Source: Isoetes taiwanensis
Taxonomy: Eukaryota; Streptophyta; Lycopodiopsida; Isoetales; Isoetaceae
NCBI GenBank assembly: GCA_021234155.1
Contig: JAJEKV010000287.1
Coordinates: forward strand, 1-64,000
DNA length: 64,000 nt
Reading direction: 5' to 3'
The notes below the pieces were generated by a model. The model made no database searches, had not been told where the DNA came from, and saw only the letters and a program-made list of their open reading frames with translations. Numbering within the stretch: position 1 is the stretch's first letter; each line of letters begins with the position of its first letter. Below, in pieces: positions 48,824 to 62,900 of this stretch. The position numbers and the translations under genes were made by a program.

Positions 48824-50135
48824 AAAATCTTACCACTCTACTCTACTCATTAGCCTTGGACCAAAAAATCCAGTGAATTTCTAGTTTCACAAGCCCTTCT
48901 ACTCTTAAAGTCCTATTTTTGGAATCCTAGAATTCTTTTAGTACTCAATGGTTGCTAAATACAAAGGCATTGCACCCATCTATCAATTAAATAAGGACCT
49001 GTTTTGTGACCCTTGAAATTGTTTGATCAAGTTATACAGTACACTTTGACCATAAATCCCCTTAACCTTTAGTCCCACAAATCCACTCAACCCTTAATTC
49101 CTATTCTAGAATACAAGTTTTTTATATTAACCCCAAAATATAATGCTAAAATAATACAAGGGCAAATATTTTTACACACAATTACCAATTATCAATTTGG
49201 AAAGGGCCTATTTTGGGGACCCTTGATACAAATCGATCAAGTATCTTAACAAACTAAAATGTTCCTTAGTTCACAAATAGTATACCTAAATGTATGACAT
49301 CCCAATAAATCCCAAATATAAGACATGAACCCAATTGATGACCTAAATAATACCATAGGTTTAGTCCACTAAATAATACTATTATTGTTCTGGTTTGTTT
49401 TGGACACACCTTGGCAAGACAATAATATACAAGGCCATAGTATAATCCTATGGATTGTTATTTGATTTGAAAATGGCATGCTCTAGAGAGGAGAACTTTG
49501 AGCATATGAAATATTTAGATTTTCCTTATGCATGCTTTTTTCCAGTAAGATGGTATGGGTACCACAAATAATGCAATGAATACTATGGATGACAAAGGTT
49601 CAATAATTATTTATGCATAAGCTTCACATTTATAAGGGCAAAGTGGTTTTAGGCATGAATTCGCTACATAGTACTCCATAGGTTTGCCCTTAAGGTAATA
49701 TACAATGTAACAAAATTATACAAAGGCCAATGGTTGGGTTAAATTTCGAAATAAATGAGAAATCATCCACGTGTACAACGTATGCAAGCGTGGCTTCCTC
49801 TGGGTAAACCCTAAAATCCTAATCCGACGGAGCTATCAAACCCTAGATATGGTGGAAGTGAGCCGATGCGCAAAGTATGGTACTACCTTTTATTTATAAA
49901 AGCAAATTTGATATATGGAAGAATCTTTTCGTTATGGATGGACTCCTCAAACATGCTCGCCTTGAGCCACCTAATGCAAAGAATATGTGGATCCGACGGC
50001 TTCGATTTTGCCTTAGGGTTCTTGTAAGTTATGCTTTTAAGCTTAATTGGACGGATTACAGACTGCTTAATGCATAATATCAGGTTATGCTATCTATATA
50101 AGAATCATTCACAAGCATGAAGATTAGCAGTAGAG

Positions 50136-50468
50136 ATGGCGGGACGCCCTGAAGGGTCCCAAAATAAAGGTCAGACTAGGAGCAAACTCATTGAGCTGTT
50201 AAGGAGGGCAGGGATTGAGCATCCTAATCCACAGCCATCTAAATCCCAGCTACTTGAGCTCTGCAGGCTGCACAAGATTGATCCAAATGGGAACAGTGCC
50301 AATGGCAGCATCACAAAATTCATTCCCACTCTTCAGAATTGCTCTAATTCTGCTGCTAATGTGAGCAAGACAAGGGAAGCATCTGGAAAGAACATTGAGA
50401 TTGAATATGTAGCTGACTCTGCCAGTGAAGAGGACGACTTCATCGAAGAGGAGGTGCCACTAAATCAG
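50136..50468 (+). CDS. PLE ORF1 exon (B), open
   Basis: The predicted 111 residues are the same as in copy A, with the same phase-0 end at CAG|GTCTTT. Confidence 0.7.
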
Positions 50469-51019
50469 GTCTTTATATATAAAATTTTCTTGCTATTTCT
50501 ACTATATTTTGATCAAGACATGTAATAATAGTGAAGACTCAATCTATCTATTGCTTCATACCTATAGTAACATGTTAAAATGAATATTATGTTCTACAAT
50601 TTTAAATTCGAGTTATGTTAGTTTAGATCTATTTGGTTTGTTGGTGTAATAAAGTATAGAGTATAATTAAGGGATTAGCTGAATATGCAGTCAGTAATTT
50701 TTCTCAAGTGCATGATACATAAAATATTTTGGCATTATTAGTTAATTTAGAATCTCTGATCATGTATTTCAGTTTTTACTTGTGTTACCCTGCTAAATCT
50801 CTGTTCATATGGCGCTGTTTCTCGCATGTATTACCATGCATTATTTCTATTCATAAAGATCTGCATGCCAGAATACTGCATCATACATAATTTCAGTAAC
50901 TACTAGAGATTTGTTGCATTCTTTGTTATGATCTTAAATTATGGCTTACAGCTAACTACAAAATGTTTTAACTGACTTTATCCTTGGGTAAAGGGCTGAA
51001 AATGCCAAGAATGATTATA

Positions 51020-51088
51020 GCTTACCTGCTAGTCAATTTCACTGTTACCCAATAGGCTAACATGTGATCTGTTTGACTGCAGGTAACC
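51020..51088 (+). ncRNA. Conserved 69-nt intronic stem-loop motif (B)
   Basis: Same sequence as in copy A, including both arms and the TTACCC and GGCTAAC loop words. Confidence 0.6.
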
Positions 51089-51598
51089 AATCATTCTTCT
51101 CCCAATCTCTTGCAGTTGCTTGTGGTTGTTGAAGATTAAATTATCACTATTCTCTACTTTAAACGGTTGTAAGTTGTTTTACTATAAACGATGACATATA
51201 TCAGGTATTTGCCTATTGATTTGACCCTGTGTATTTTGATACAGTAAATTAATGAATATATTCTCTCTTGACAATTATTCTTGGATTTATAGTTTGATGT
51301 TATTCAAAGAATTGTTTGATTATTTTAAATCTAAAACCTAGTATTCAAATGTCTCTAAGGCTCCCCCGTAAGGGGTCAGATAAGTCCAGTAGTTTCTACT
51401 TGGATGCTTAGTCAAGTTAGGAGGATTTGTCTTAGGCTGGTCTATATATTACCCGATTTCTGATCACTGGTCTCACCAGTGTGGGCCTTAGAGACTCCCT
51501 TTAGATACTTCCTTTAAAGACTTTATTTAGAGAATTCTCTATTTTCCTAGTAACTCCTTTATATGATTCTATTTCTCCTTGATTCTCGGTTATTTTAG

Positions 51599-53181
51599 GA
51601 AGGGGCAAATATTGATCCCATCACTTTGAAGGTATGCAATCAGCATACAAACTACCAGCAGCAACCTCTCAATAATAGGCCAGGTTGGTATGGTGAGATT
51701 GGAAATTTTGGCTATGCTGCAGCTGGCATTACTGCCCCTAATAAGGCAGTCCAAACAGTATTGGGATGCATTATGCTGAAAGAGTTGCACAATGTTTTCA
51801 TCAGTAAGGAAAGTAGCCTAGCCGAGGGTGATATTTCAGCCATACTTTTCCTAGGCTTTGATAAAATTCTGAATCTAGTGTGCAGCTTCAAGTCCAAAGA
51901 TTATGAGCAATGCAAAGCTCTTATTGAACAAGCCTATCTCAACCTTCCCCTGCACACATATCCTTGCCGACACTAATGATGTGTTTGACCTTATGGCCTT
52001 TATCAAGGGACTTACTGTTTTGGAAGTCACAAACTCTCTGAAGATTTCTTATCCTCCTAATGACACAGAAGTAGTCTCTGCTGAAAAACCTGACAGTCCA
52101 CCACCCTTGCTAGACAATTGTCTTTTTGACATAAATATGGTCACTAATGAAGCACCAGTCATTGCAAATGGCAAAGCAGGTGGAAGGGGAACAACCACAA
52201 AATGAGGAAGATAAGGTCAAAACAGAACTACTCAGGTATAATATTAAAGAGATGAACCTCTTCAATTGTGGACCATTCCCTATCATGTCTAGCAGGAACG
52301 TGGAGATACATGGTGAGCAGTTTCAGCACACACTCTGGACTAGCAGAAATCTTGGTGTAATTGCTCCCATTAGTAGAGAATCACTTATCATGCTTGCTAG
52401 ATTGCAGAAGGATGAGGTGCAGAAAGCTGAGAGTAATGCCTTGGCCTTTAATAAATCCTTTAGAAGGATTGACTTTAATTTTCCCTTCAAGCTGGATTTC
52501 CTTGGAAGGTCTTGTGAGCTGGGAACTGGCCTTTTTGTTGGACAAAAAGGACATATGGCAAAAATTGAAGAGAAGAGAATTGATTTTTACCTCAAGAAGA
52601 TTTGGCGGACATATTGTCCCTTTGTGAAATGTAACTGTGACAAAATTTCTGACAAGAAGTGTCCAGACAATATCACTTGGATTGATCATCTTTTATGGCA
52701 TATGCTCAACAATCTGGAAAAGGTTTGGCCTAATGACTCTATTTGCATTAGGTTTGCAAGATTTTCTACCATGCTAGCTTCTGACCCTATGAAGAATGTA
52801 GTACTGGCCTATATTGGATATTTGACCATCAGGGAGACTATGATTGCCATGACTCATAGGTATGCTGCTGACAAGAACTGTGATTTCAAGAAGGAGTTTG
52901 GAAATTACAAAGTTATTGATATTATTGAGAAAACAATTAAGCCAATGTCATATCTGTATGCACATCAGTTTGACAATGCAAGTCTTGGATATCAGTCTAA
53001 CAGGAAGAGATCCCAATCCAGTAACACCATGGCCAGTGGTATTCTCAGGCCACCTAAGCTGAGTAAAAACTCTGCTACTTCAGCCAATTCTGAGAATTCC
53101 TATGTCACTAAAATTACTGATTATGCAAGGACTGAATCTAATCAAATCTCTGGTTCTATTATAGGACGCAACAGGAACTAG
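51599..53181 (+). pseudogene. PLE ORF2 exon (B), frameshifted
   Basis: Starts in phase 0 like copy A. Compared with A, indels near 51,948-51,965 and around 52,165-52,200 shift the frame, splitting it into three overlapping ORFs. The Cys cluster and the stop TAG at 53,179-53,181 are kept. The stop is 6 nt before GTAACT, and a second good donor, G|GTAAGG, overlaps the same spot. Confidence 0.85.
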
Positions 53182-53305
53182 GGTAAGGTAACTAACCTTT
53201 GTGTTACTATTTTTACTATTCTGGGCCACAGTGCCCTTACTCTTTCTTACTTAATGGGTTTTTCCCAACTACTGTTTCTCACTTGAAATATTCTCCTATA
53301 TGCAG

Positions 53306-55385
53306 ACTAGGAGCAAAAGGAAGCTCACTATCAGAGCAGATGGAAGATGGAGGCTGCATACCATAAAAGATAAACAAAGAAATAAATATGTCCATTTTAC
53401 ATATTTCTCCAAAGTGGTAGATAAAATTAAGTTCAGTAGTACTTTCAAAACTGTCCTATGTAGATTCTTTGGGGACATAGGCTATGATATGTGGGAATCC
53501 ACAATTTTTGGATGGAGGTACTCTGCCAACCTTGGAGACATATTTTATAAACCTAAAATGATCTTTGCAGAGGATATTTTGTTTACATGTCCCTGTGGCA
53601 TTCCTGGATTTAAGAAATACATTGATCCTAGCATTGGTCACATTAGGACTACAAATTTGGATATTGTGCACAATAAAACTCTAAAGTACTGGTTTTCACT
53701 TGGATTAAATCATATTCCTGACTCCCCCTTTACTTTAGAAAGGTTTAAAGCTGAAATGGAAGATACCATTGAGCAATTTTTTCTGATACACAGGCATACC
53801 CTGATTGATGTTGACAGTAATATTATTGAGGATTGTAAATATATGCTGAAAAAGGAAACAAAATGGCAAGCCAAAGCTTTCATTGAGGCTAATGCAGGGA
53901 TTAAGAAGAAATTTCATATCCATGATGAGAAGGTGATTAAAAATACTGACTGGATCATTAAAAATTTGTATACAGCAGGAGTTGACAAGGCTGCAAACAA
54001 TCCAGCATTCATCTGCCCTATTCACATTAGGGAAGCTGCAAATAAAAGATTGGGAAGTAATGATTTTGCCAAAATCGACATCAGTCAGGAAGCTTTGGTT
54101 AATAGTATCTTGATGAATATTCAAGACTTATTAGGTGATGGACATTACTCAAGCACTGAGATGCCGTATCTTCTAGGTATTTTCAAGGCACATAAATTGG
54201 AGTACAGATGGATCACAAATGCGCATGATACTATTTTCTCTACTGTAGCATCCACTCTGGCATCAGGTCTGAATCTTATTACTGATATGTGGCCAGATAT
54301 CTGCTGGGACAAATGCAAGGCTGCCAACCTATTCATGGCAAATAATATCAGGGCTTCATGGATTATCAACTCTACTTATGATGTAGTTTGCAACTTACCT
54401 TCTAAAATTACAGATGTGTTTACAGCAGACATCACAAAATGCTATGAAAACATCCCTTTGGATGGCCCTGAAGGCATATGCAAGGTACTGCAAGAGGTCA
54501 TTAATATTGCATGGAGGTTTAAAAAGAAAGAGCATGCTAATTATGATATGTGGTACCATGTAAATGGTAATGGAGATGTTGCTGTGGTATGGAAATTCAG
54601 TACTCCTGAGGGAAACTACTGGACAAGACTTGACAAAGATACCTTTACTAGGTTAAATATTTGGCTATTAAACAATTGTTTCCTTGTCATGCATAATGGC
54701 ATTTGGAAACAAATCAGGGGTATTCCCATGGGATTTGCAGCAAGCCCTGGTTGGTGCAACATTTACTTAGCTTGGTTTGAGCTCAGGTTTATCTTGAATT
54801 TAATTGCACTTGGCAGATTATAGGAGGCTTCTGATTTCAAAAATACATTCAGGTACATGGATGACATTTTAGGGATTAATAACCCGAGCATTAGAAAATA
54901 CCTTGGTATTACAGATATGAACAAGGAAGAATTGATGATATATAATTTGACACATCTTGGCATCAAGGAAGAAACAGTATATGATACAACTGACAGAATC
55001 TGGGGAAGAAAAGTGGATTTTTCTTAATATTAGCATTGAAATATTTGCACCACATTTGGGCATCTACTCTTTATACAGGTATGATAAGAGATGCAAGTTA
55101 CCTTTTAAAGCTTCAAAATACGTACATGCAAGCAGTTGCAGGCCTTATTTGATGGCATGTAATGTCATAGTATCTCAAATACAACCATTTCTGTATGCTC
55201 ACAATAATCCCATTCGAGCAGCAGATGACATACTTGATCTTATGAATACATTCATAAACAAAGGCTTCAAAAAGAAAGACATATGGCACAAGATCACAAA
55301 AGTTTTGCAGGAGCAAACTTTTCCAGGGCTAAAATATGACATGGGTATCCTCATATTTGAACTTAATAGATACAGATACAAATAG
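53306..55385 (+). pseudogene. Penelope-like reverse transcriptase (B), nonsense and frameshift
   Basis: Follows the acceptor ATATGCAG. A point change (CAG in copy A, TAG here) at 54,821-54,823 stops translation between the IPMGF and RYMDD motifs, removing the catalytic Asp pair. A second lesion around 55,000-55,025 shifts the frame before VDFLN. The region before the stop is otherwise open and nearly the same as in A. The decay is recent. Confidence 0.9.
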
Positions 55386-55652
55386 GTCCATATACCTTAA
55401 AGAAGTTGCTTCTTTGAGAATCTGATACATTGACATCAGCTATTTCTTATGAACTCATGTTTGCAATAAGTAAACCTTGATGAAAATGCAACTGAAATGG
55501 TTATGTTCTCAGTTGTCAAAAAATTTTTCCAATGCTTAGTTTTAAACTGGATCTCTATCTAATTGATATCATATTGGTTTTCATCTTATGTTCTCAGTTG
55601 TCTGAAATGTTTTTCAATGCTTTATTTTAAACTTGATCTTTATCAAATTGAT

Positions 55653-55795
<143 letters not shown>

Positions 55796-56565
55796 ACCAA
55801 GACCTGATCAAAGACCAAACCTAGGCACCTAACTCGAAAAGGATGAACCTAAATGGGTTGGACTTTCTCCGGTCCAAATCAATGAAAGGATAACCTTATA
55901 GGTAATACCAAGTGAGCCATCTGACCAGTTTCGGACTTCAAAGATGCAAAACAAACGCGATGTTCAAATTTTTATTCAAAAGATATTAAGCCAAATTCTT
56001 GTAGACATATTGTACTATGTTGATGCATTGTCATACCATCATGCATGTTATTAGATTGCTTAGATACCAATTTATTAAGACCAGGTTCTAAAACCTATGC
56101 CCATCTAATAAGCCAGTGAGAGAAGTCAGAGCCTTAGTGAATACAATATTGTAATACTACAGGCTGGACTGTCATAAGGTAAATAGAAAAACACCTTATA
56201 TTCATTCTAACTCTTTGTCATGAATAATAGTATTATGCTAAAATGCTCAGCAATGCCAATAGATCCTTTAGACTAAATGTATACAGTTGCATTCGTTCAT
56301 AAAACAAATAATATTATATAACCAATGTTCGTAATTCATCTATAATAATATTTCATTTTTTAACTTATGAAACCAAACAGAGTGCTCATGGGAGAAACTC
56401 AAAGATATGTACGTTTTTTATTTAAGAAAGCCAAAAGACGTTTTTCAAAATTATTTTCCATTAATACTTGGTAAATATAGATGGCAGAGGTAGCCCTTTC
56501 TTAAACAGATATGGCAAACCAGATATGTCTTTAAGACTGCAAATGCATAAAACAGTAGTATTATC

Positions 56566-56826
56566 CTATTTATCCGAAATATTAAGGCTAGATAGGAACT
56601 CTTCTTCCACCTGATCAGCTTGATGCAGTATCATGCATTTAGAGCATTCAAAATTGGGGTAAAGAAAGAACACGAATAGCTTAAAAGCATATCTTTGCTC
56701 AAGAAAAACAATATCTTTTTTAACAGTAAGAACGTTTTTGAACCAGATGTGTTTGCAGAACACGCATTGCACGGAGTGCTCCATTTTATTTAGAACTTGA
56801 GAAAAAGTAGAGGAAACTCCGGTTAC
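56566..56826 (-). CDS. Alternative terminal exon of PLE ORF1 (E1), Cys-pair protein
   Basis: After the acceptor GATTGCAG the phase-0 frame is open for about 86 codons (VTGVSSTFSQVLNKMEHS...) to a stop at 56,566. It contains two Cys pairs, CVFC and CSKC, about 45 residues apart, which could bind a metal. The start VT is shared with the corresponding exons in A and C. Confidence 0.4.
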   Translation of the reverse strand, partial: VTGVSSTFSQVLNKMEHSVQCVFCKHIWFKNVLTVKKDIVFLEQRYAFKLFVFFLYPNFECSKCMILHQADQVEEEFLSSLNISDK

Positions 56827-56892
56827 CTGCAATCCAATCAATCAAGCATTAGCCATAAACTGGGTAATCAAGAAAGGGATTAGCAGGTAAGC
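56821..56892 (-). ncRNA. Conserved 72-nt intronic stem-loop motif (E1)
   Basis: Minus strand: GCTTACCTGCTAAT...ATTACCC...GGCTAATG...GCAGGTAACC. The arms, the inner TTACCC and the branch-like GGCTAAT match families A and C, while the intervening bases differ. Confidence 0.6.
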
Positions 56893-57312
56893 AAAAGAAT
56901 CTCCTGGCTTATAGCCCTTCAACTTTAAAATTGAGATAAAGCTAAGTCATAAACTTATAATCAAGTAATGAAGAATCACTGGTTTCCTAGAAACAGAAAG
57001 TTAAATCTTCAGAGCATAGATACAAAATACCATACATCTAGATCATCATGGAAAGATACATCGATTTTCAGAATGACAAAACAAGTAAAATAACGACTTT
57101 ATGAGGGTGAGAACTTCCCTTTTATATCGGTCCAATGATTCTTTATGTTCTTTGAGAATCACAACAATATTGGTCGCTAAATAAATCAAATAGAACACTA
57201 AACATCTTAAGATAATTAAACTAGATATGCATGCAGTATTTTTTACTCCCCAAAGATTCGCTTAAAACCACGTGTTTGATTACTTATTAAAGACCACATA
57301 AATGTAAATGAA

Positions 57313-57808
57313 CTGATTAAGTGGCACGTTATCTTCCTCAATGAAATCGTCCTCATTGGTTTTAAGGTTAACACAGCCCTAGCATTTGCATTTGTAGTTT
57401 AAATGGCACCGCTTTCCCCATAGAGCACCAAATTGCATGCCTCCAGACTAGAATTAGGGCTTTCCCCCGTAGCAACCCTTTTATTGGCATTGATATCAAT
57501 TCTGCTGTTTAGCCATGTCTTTGAGAATCTTTTTCTTGATTGCTACACCATCATTTTACAATCAATTCCCTTTCTCTTAACATGCTAATGATATATCCTT
57601 CGTTTGCCTTAGTATTCCACAGGCGCCCTGGAGTTCTTGTCATTGTTCTTGAATAAGCAACAATGGAATGCTTGCTCCACCTTACAATTGCCTTACCGGC
57701 TTTATGTTTTACGTTTAACCAAGCACAAAGCCTTACCATAGTCCGTGCTCGCTTTGCTGGCTCCGCCAGATTTAGCGGATCCTTCACTAGATTTCGTTTT
57801 CCCTCCAT
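57313..57808 (-). pseudogene. PLE ORF1 exon relic (E1)
   Basis: The 3' end on the minus strand reads NEDDFIEEDNVPLNQ, matching EEDDFIEEEVPLNQ of element A, and stops at CAG. The donor GT after it appears lost (CAG then TTCATT, where C has GTTCAG). The upstream part from ATG 57,808 (MEGKRNLVKD) is in another frame with stops between, so the exon has decayed. Confidence 0.55.
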
Positions 57809-59054
57809 TTTAAATTACCAACCGTTTAATGCATGCTTTCGCGAGGTTTTCTGAAATGCTCTATGAGCCTTAAAGAATCAGAATCGAGCCTCGGTACAAG
57901 TATCTTGAATGTCCTGTAGGTTTTTTTTACATGCCGGAACCCTTGCTTCAAAAAATCGCCAAACAATCGTATCATCATAACAAAAAGCTTTGAAAACTAA
58001 GAACCCTAGAACTTAGTAGAGCAAGCTAGTTAAATCCATTACCTTCAGTTCATTTGCCATCTACGGCCATGTGTATGACAACCTTTATTCAAATCGATCA
58101 TTGCTCAGCCGTCTGTGAACTTGAAGCATGCTTAAACTGCTGTGAATGAAAGGTGCGTACCGTTTTTTATGGCTCAAGCATGCCGTGAGTTGAAAAATAA
58201 TAAAGGTGTCTCGGTTGTCTGCGCCCATCAAACCTCGCCGGCCATTCTCAGATACTCTATGAACCCTAAAAAGTGTTTTTTACTTGGCCCATCCGAAAAT
58301 CAGAGAATATCGTACATCAAAAATTCGCCATGTGTGATCAATAAATGCGTCAACACTTTTGTATAATCGGTCCATAGATGCCTTGGCCCTGTCATTAGTG
58401 GTCAACTACGCCTGGATTTGGAGATCAATTGTAAAGTATGGGCCATACTGCCTTTGGCCATCAAGCATGTGAATCGTAGAACTACAAACCTTTTTGTTTA
58501 AGTCCAACGACCTATGGTAAATAAAACATTACGAAAAATTTCATGCAAACATCACAATTTTTCTATACCTGTTGTGCCAAATGCCATGCCATGTCATCCA
58601 CCAAACACTAGGTGTGGTCAAAGATATCCAAAAAAAAGTCCAACTAATTGTTAAAATGCCCAAGATTACGCCACGATTTGTGTGCAACTGGTTCACTACA
58701 CCACAATACCTTGTTCCATGTAAATGGCCATGTATTAGTGGATCGGAAGTTGATTGTAATGGAAGAATGGTCATAAAGACACCACTAGGTCGATTTTGTA
58801 TATTCTAAGACATTATGGGGCGGGTGTAACCTAGGTCTAGGGCATCCAAGTGATGGGGTCTACCTAGTGCAGACTAAAGAAGTTTATATGTTAGAAAGAA
58901 CGTAAAGCGTCCCATTATCTCAATGGTCCAACAAATCAAAGCTAGTTTTGAAGGTCTCACACTCAAAGCGACAACATGGTCACTAAATGTAACTCCTATA
59001 ATTTTACTTGTCGATATTCCATCGACATTCAATGTTAACAATGCCAACCATTGG

Positions 59055-59085
59055 ATATATATGTATATATTTATATATATATAAA
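59055..59085. repeat. Short (TA)n junction between E1 and D
   Basis: An imperfect TA run separating E1 from the 3' hairpins of D (minus strand). Confidence 0.85.
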
Positions 59086-59093
59086 TATTGCCT

Positions 59094-59172
59094 ACCTCCC
59101 CGGAGGTGAAGCAATGTCCCAGGTTAAGATATAGGGGAGCAGAGGGATCCCTATATACATGGGGACCAGCTC
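59094..59172 (-). other. 3'-terminal double hairpin of PLE (D)
   Basis: On the minus strand hairpin 1 (59,172-59,137) has outer GAGC/GCTC and inner GGTCCC/GGGATC stems with an asymmetric bulge. Hairpin 2 (59,107-59,094) is ACCTCC/GGAGGT. AGGCAAT and (TA)n follow. The order and spacing are as in A and C1. Confidence 0.6.
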
Positions 59173-59249
59173 CACCACCTAATTGCGGAATTATAATAGC
59201 GTAAGCGAAGAAAAAAATTGTGTATAAAAGTAGACAAGTTTCAAAAAGG

Positions 59250-61317
59250 TTAAATACTGTATTTTTGAGTTCACGATTAGGGTGTTCATGTCATATTGTA
59301 GTCCGGAAAGTTCACATCATCACAAGCCTTTGTATAGCGACCTCCAGACATCTTTTTGCTTTGAATCCTTTCTGTGTGAATGTTAGACGGAGCATATGCA
59401 AATCTTTGGCAAACAGAGGATTACTGCACACATAGATGTATGGTATCACGGCGACATAATCACATTGCAAGCCATTAAGTATGGTCCGGCATTTGGAGTG
59501 TGTATAAATTTGGTGGCGGAATGGTAATTTGTCCCTCTTATCATATCTGTAGGTACAAGACTCCCTTGAAATCTATTAAGAATCTCAATCGTCATATTCA
59601 GGAAGTTAACTTTCCTACCAATCATGGGAAGATCATCAGCTACTGCCCAGTATTCAGTCTCGTCCTTAATTTTCAAAATGTTCAAGTCATAGATATGCTC
59701 CTGATTAGTGACATTACCGTCCAATCCAAGGTACATTCTCATGTAGTAGCCATTGATCCCCATGAGATCATCAATATACTGTGTGTGTTTCTAAAAAGAT
59801 GCAGCCTCAACCATCTTACCATTTGTGGCTAGTTTTTAGTATAACTGAGCTCAAACATAGCTAGATATAGGTTACACCATGCGGGGCTGCATGGAAAACC
59901 CATAGGAATCCCCTTGATCTGTCTCCAAACTCCTTGTCCCATGCAAAGAAAACAATTGTTGATCAACCAGGTGTTAATCCTGCAGAATAGCTCTTGGTTC
60001 ATATGTGACCATTTGCACCCTTTTGGTGCAATTGTCTTCCATTTTACTTCAACACCACCATTGCTTTTGAAGCAGTACCATAAATTGTACTTTGTCGCTT
60101 AGTGATTTTTGGCTTTTCCATGCAAAAATCGCACACTTCCCCTATAATAGAGGCAATGCCTTGCTCACCTTGGAGTGGAATATTTTCATAACATTTTGTT
60201 ATGTCACAAACTAATAAATCGTCAATCTTACTTTGGTAGGTTCTGGCATCAGATCATAAATTGAATTGATGACCCATGATGCTTTAATCTTATGTTGACT
60301 AAAAAATTGAGTCCGCACATCTTTCATGGCAAATTCGGGCCATAATTCAAGTATGGTATTGTGCCGCCAGCTACAAGTGTTGCTAATTTAGAGAAAACGT
60401 GTTATGCATTAGTTATCCATCGGTATTCTTTCTTATGGGCCTTATATATGCCCAATAAGTAAGGTAAAGTCATGTTATTATCAATGAGGTCTTCGATGAG
60501 GGTGCCCGTGGTCATTTTTATCCATTCTAAAATCATATCTGGGTTCAAGAGATACTTTTTCAAAGTCAAAGCTATTAAGCCTATGGTAAGCCTCACTCCT
60601 AATATGTTGGGCAAATAAAGATGCATTGTTCGTGCAGCCTTGTCAATTCTGAGATGTAAAGAAAGTTATCCTTAAGCCAATCGATGTTTTTCTTTACATC
60701 CTCATCATTGATCGATATTTATGCTTGCTGCCCATGTTGTTGTTTATGAGATCTATAGCTGCCATCTTAGCATTTGAGAATATTGTGCTTGCATTTATCA
60801 ATAGCTTCGCTCATTCTTGTGAAAAGAGAACCCATGCACCATAAAGAATTGGTCAACAGTTGCTTTTCATCTCTCTTAAATTCTTGCAATGTGAAAGGTT
60901 GATCGGGGATATGGTTTAATCCCATGACAAAGAAATTTCTCAAAGCTACATGATGTACTAAATTTACATCTCAGTAAATTTAATGTGACCAATATCACTG
61001 TCAATGAATCTACTCAGAGTGGGATTGCTGCATGGGCACTTGACATCCCCTGCTTGTGCAAAGATAATTCTGGGTCTATAGAAAAGGCTTTTGAGGTTGT
61101 GGATATATCTCCAACCAAACGTGGAGTTTTCAAATATGGATGTACCCTTCTCCCCGAAGGACTTTGAGTTGCAACTCAAGAAGCTGCTAACCTTCACTTA
61201 CTAGCTAACTGCCTTAGAAAAGAAACATAGGTGGACAAACTTTTTTTCGCTTTTGTCCTTGGTAAGGGTCAGGCCCCAATCACCATCAGCATTTAGAACT
61301 AAAGTTCTGGTCTTTAT
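59250..61317 (-). pseudogene. Penelope-like reverse transcriptase relic (D)
   Basis: Readable blocks on the minus strand: STFGWRYIHNLKSLFYRPRI and DIGHIKFTEM (about 61.0-61.15 kb), TLPYLLGIYKAHKKEYRWIT (about 60.42 kb), GIPMGFPCSPAWCNLYLAMF (about 59.9 kb), KIKDETEYW and RKVNFLNMTI (59.6 kb), then GFKAKR near 59.35 kb. The blocks are in different frames with stops between. The exon starts after TTTTTCAG at 61,318 (KTRTLVLNADGDW), matching the RT exon start of A. Confidence 0.85.
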
Positions 61318-61560
61318 CTGAAAAATGTTTTCATGTGAATGATCAATAGATCAGTTCTAAAAGTAATGTCTAAGTAGACATTGAATCCGTTTGCTTGGTT
61401 TAAAGAAAACCCATGCATCCCTTTTATATGTTAAATTAAATCAATATGAGCTCTATGATTAGTAGCGAGGGAAGGGTAGCTTAAATCATATTTGGGGACG
61501 GGAGAAAATATCAAAAACAAGAAAAGCAAGAGAGTGCATGAAGAAATACATCAACCATAC

Positions 61561-62900
61561 CTTATTGCCGCTCACCGGCCAAAGTTACGGTTTGAGATGT
61601 CATATGATCCGATTTGGATGAAGCAGTAGCTTTAGTCACGATCCATCCGCAAGACTAGTGTCCTCGATTTCAATGATTTCATTGCCACATAATTATCACC
61701 GCCTTTTGAATTGGTGAGATTCTGGTCGCTTGTAAGTTTTGGAGGCATGATAATAGATTATTCGGGTCATCAGTTCATCAAACCTTTTCCATTTCCGATG
61801 GTCAAGTTAGGATTGCCAACCTCTTCCTCGCTTCAATAAGGAACTTGAGAGGTTTAATAGTCTTCTCAAAAAGGATATCGCGAGTTTAGTATTTCCAAAC
61901 TCCTTGTTCAAGTCTGTTTGGCTTGATTATCAAAGATATTTGATACTCATTTTAATCATTAAATCCCTAACCCGAAGGGTACCCAATGAGTGCATTGCAC
62001 AAGAGTTTGAAGTGGTGTGGTAGACAAGAGAGAGCGAATGCATCAAATCTCACAACTGCGGGGGTACATTGGCCATGCCATATCCAAGTTGTTCATTAGA
62101 ACCGTATAGCATGGTCTAAACCAAATAATGGAGTGTGGCAATCACCATTTTCCTTAGCCGCCTTTCCACAAGTGCATTTCACGAATGGGCAAAGGCGCGC
62201 CACATCTTCTTGATGTAAAAATCATGTCTCCTTTCGTCAACTCTTGCTTGATGACTTTTTTTCGCCCGATAGTAATAGGTGCAACTTCTTGCATTCCAAC
62301 CCCAAACATTTGGCGTGAAAAGGCAAAACAACTTCCATTTTTTCAACTTTTCTTATGCAAATTGTCAAGATCATTACATGCTCCCCTCAAGCTTTCATCA
62401 TTAATGTTGGCCAACTTTTTTCCAGTTTCAAGATCGATGGGGCCAAGACACCCAAGTTTTTGCTTTTCCAAAGGGCTTGTTTGTAATTGCTCACCATGAG
62501 ATTCTACTTCTCTTTTGGGTCATGATAGGGAAACGACTACAATTGAAGAGATTTAACCCAAATGGGGAGCTTTCTTCCTCTTCAACCGGATTAATATCAT
62601 TGTTGTTGCGACATATTCGCTACCAATGCCAGAAGGCATTCAAGGCATTTTGTACTCCTCGGTAGCATACTTACATCGAATGCATAGCTTGTTGAGCATA
62701 GCATTGGGTACAATTTTAACGGGTAAGCAGCAGTTTTGACACGTGTCCTTCTATTGATGCTAGGAGGAAATGTGAACTTAACCCCATTAGTCCGCTCAAG
62801 GGTCAGAAGCCCCTTAACAAAGGTCTGTCCTTAAATTTGCAGCCTCCTTTTCTCATTGGAATTGAATGGGCCATGGGAAGTCTAGTGTACCCGCCACAAT
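61561..62900 (-). pseudogene. PLE ORF2 exon relic (D)
   Basis: Readable blocks: FVKGLLTLERTNG (about 62.8 kb), KSKNLGVLAPS (about 62.45 kb) and DFYIKKMWRA followed by CPFVKCTCG (about 62.2 kb). Frames shift between blocks. At the end a TAA lies one base before a donor AATAAG|GTATGG (61,561/61,560), the same stop-next-to-donor layout seen in A, B and C1. The right limit is approximate. Confidence 0.75.

Noticed and set aside
58541-58808. ORFs of about 77 codons on both strands in the E1 leader
   Set aside because: No similarity to the coding parts of the other elements and no motif.
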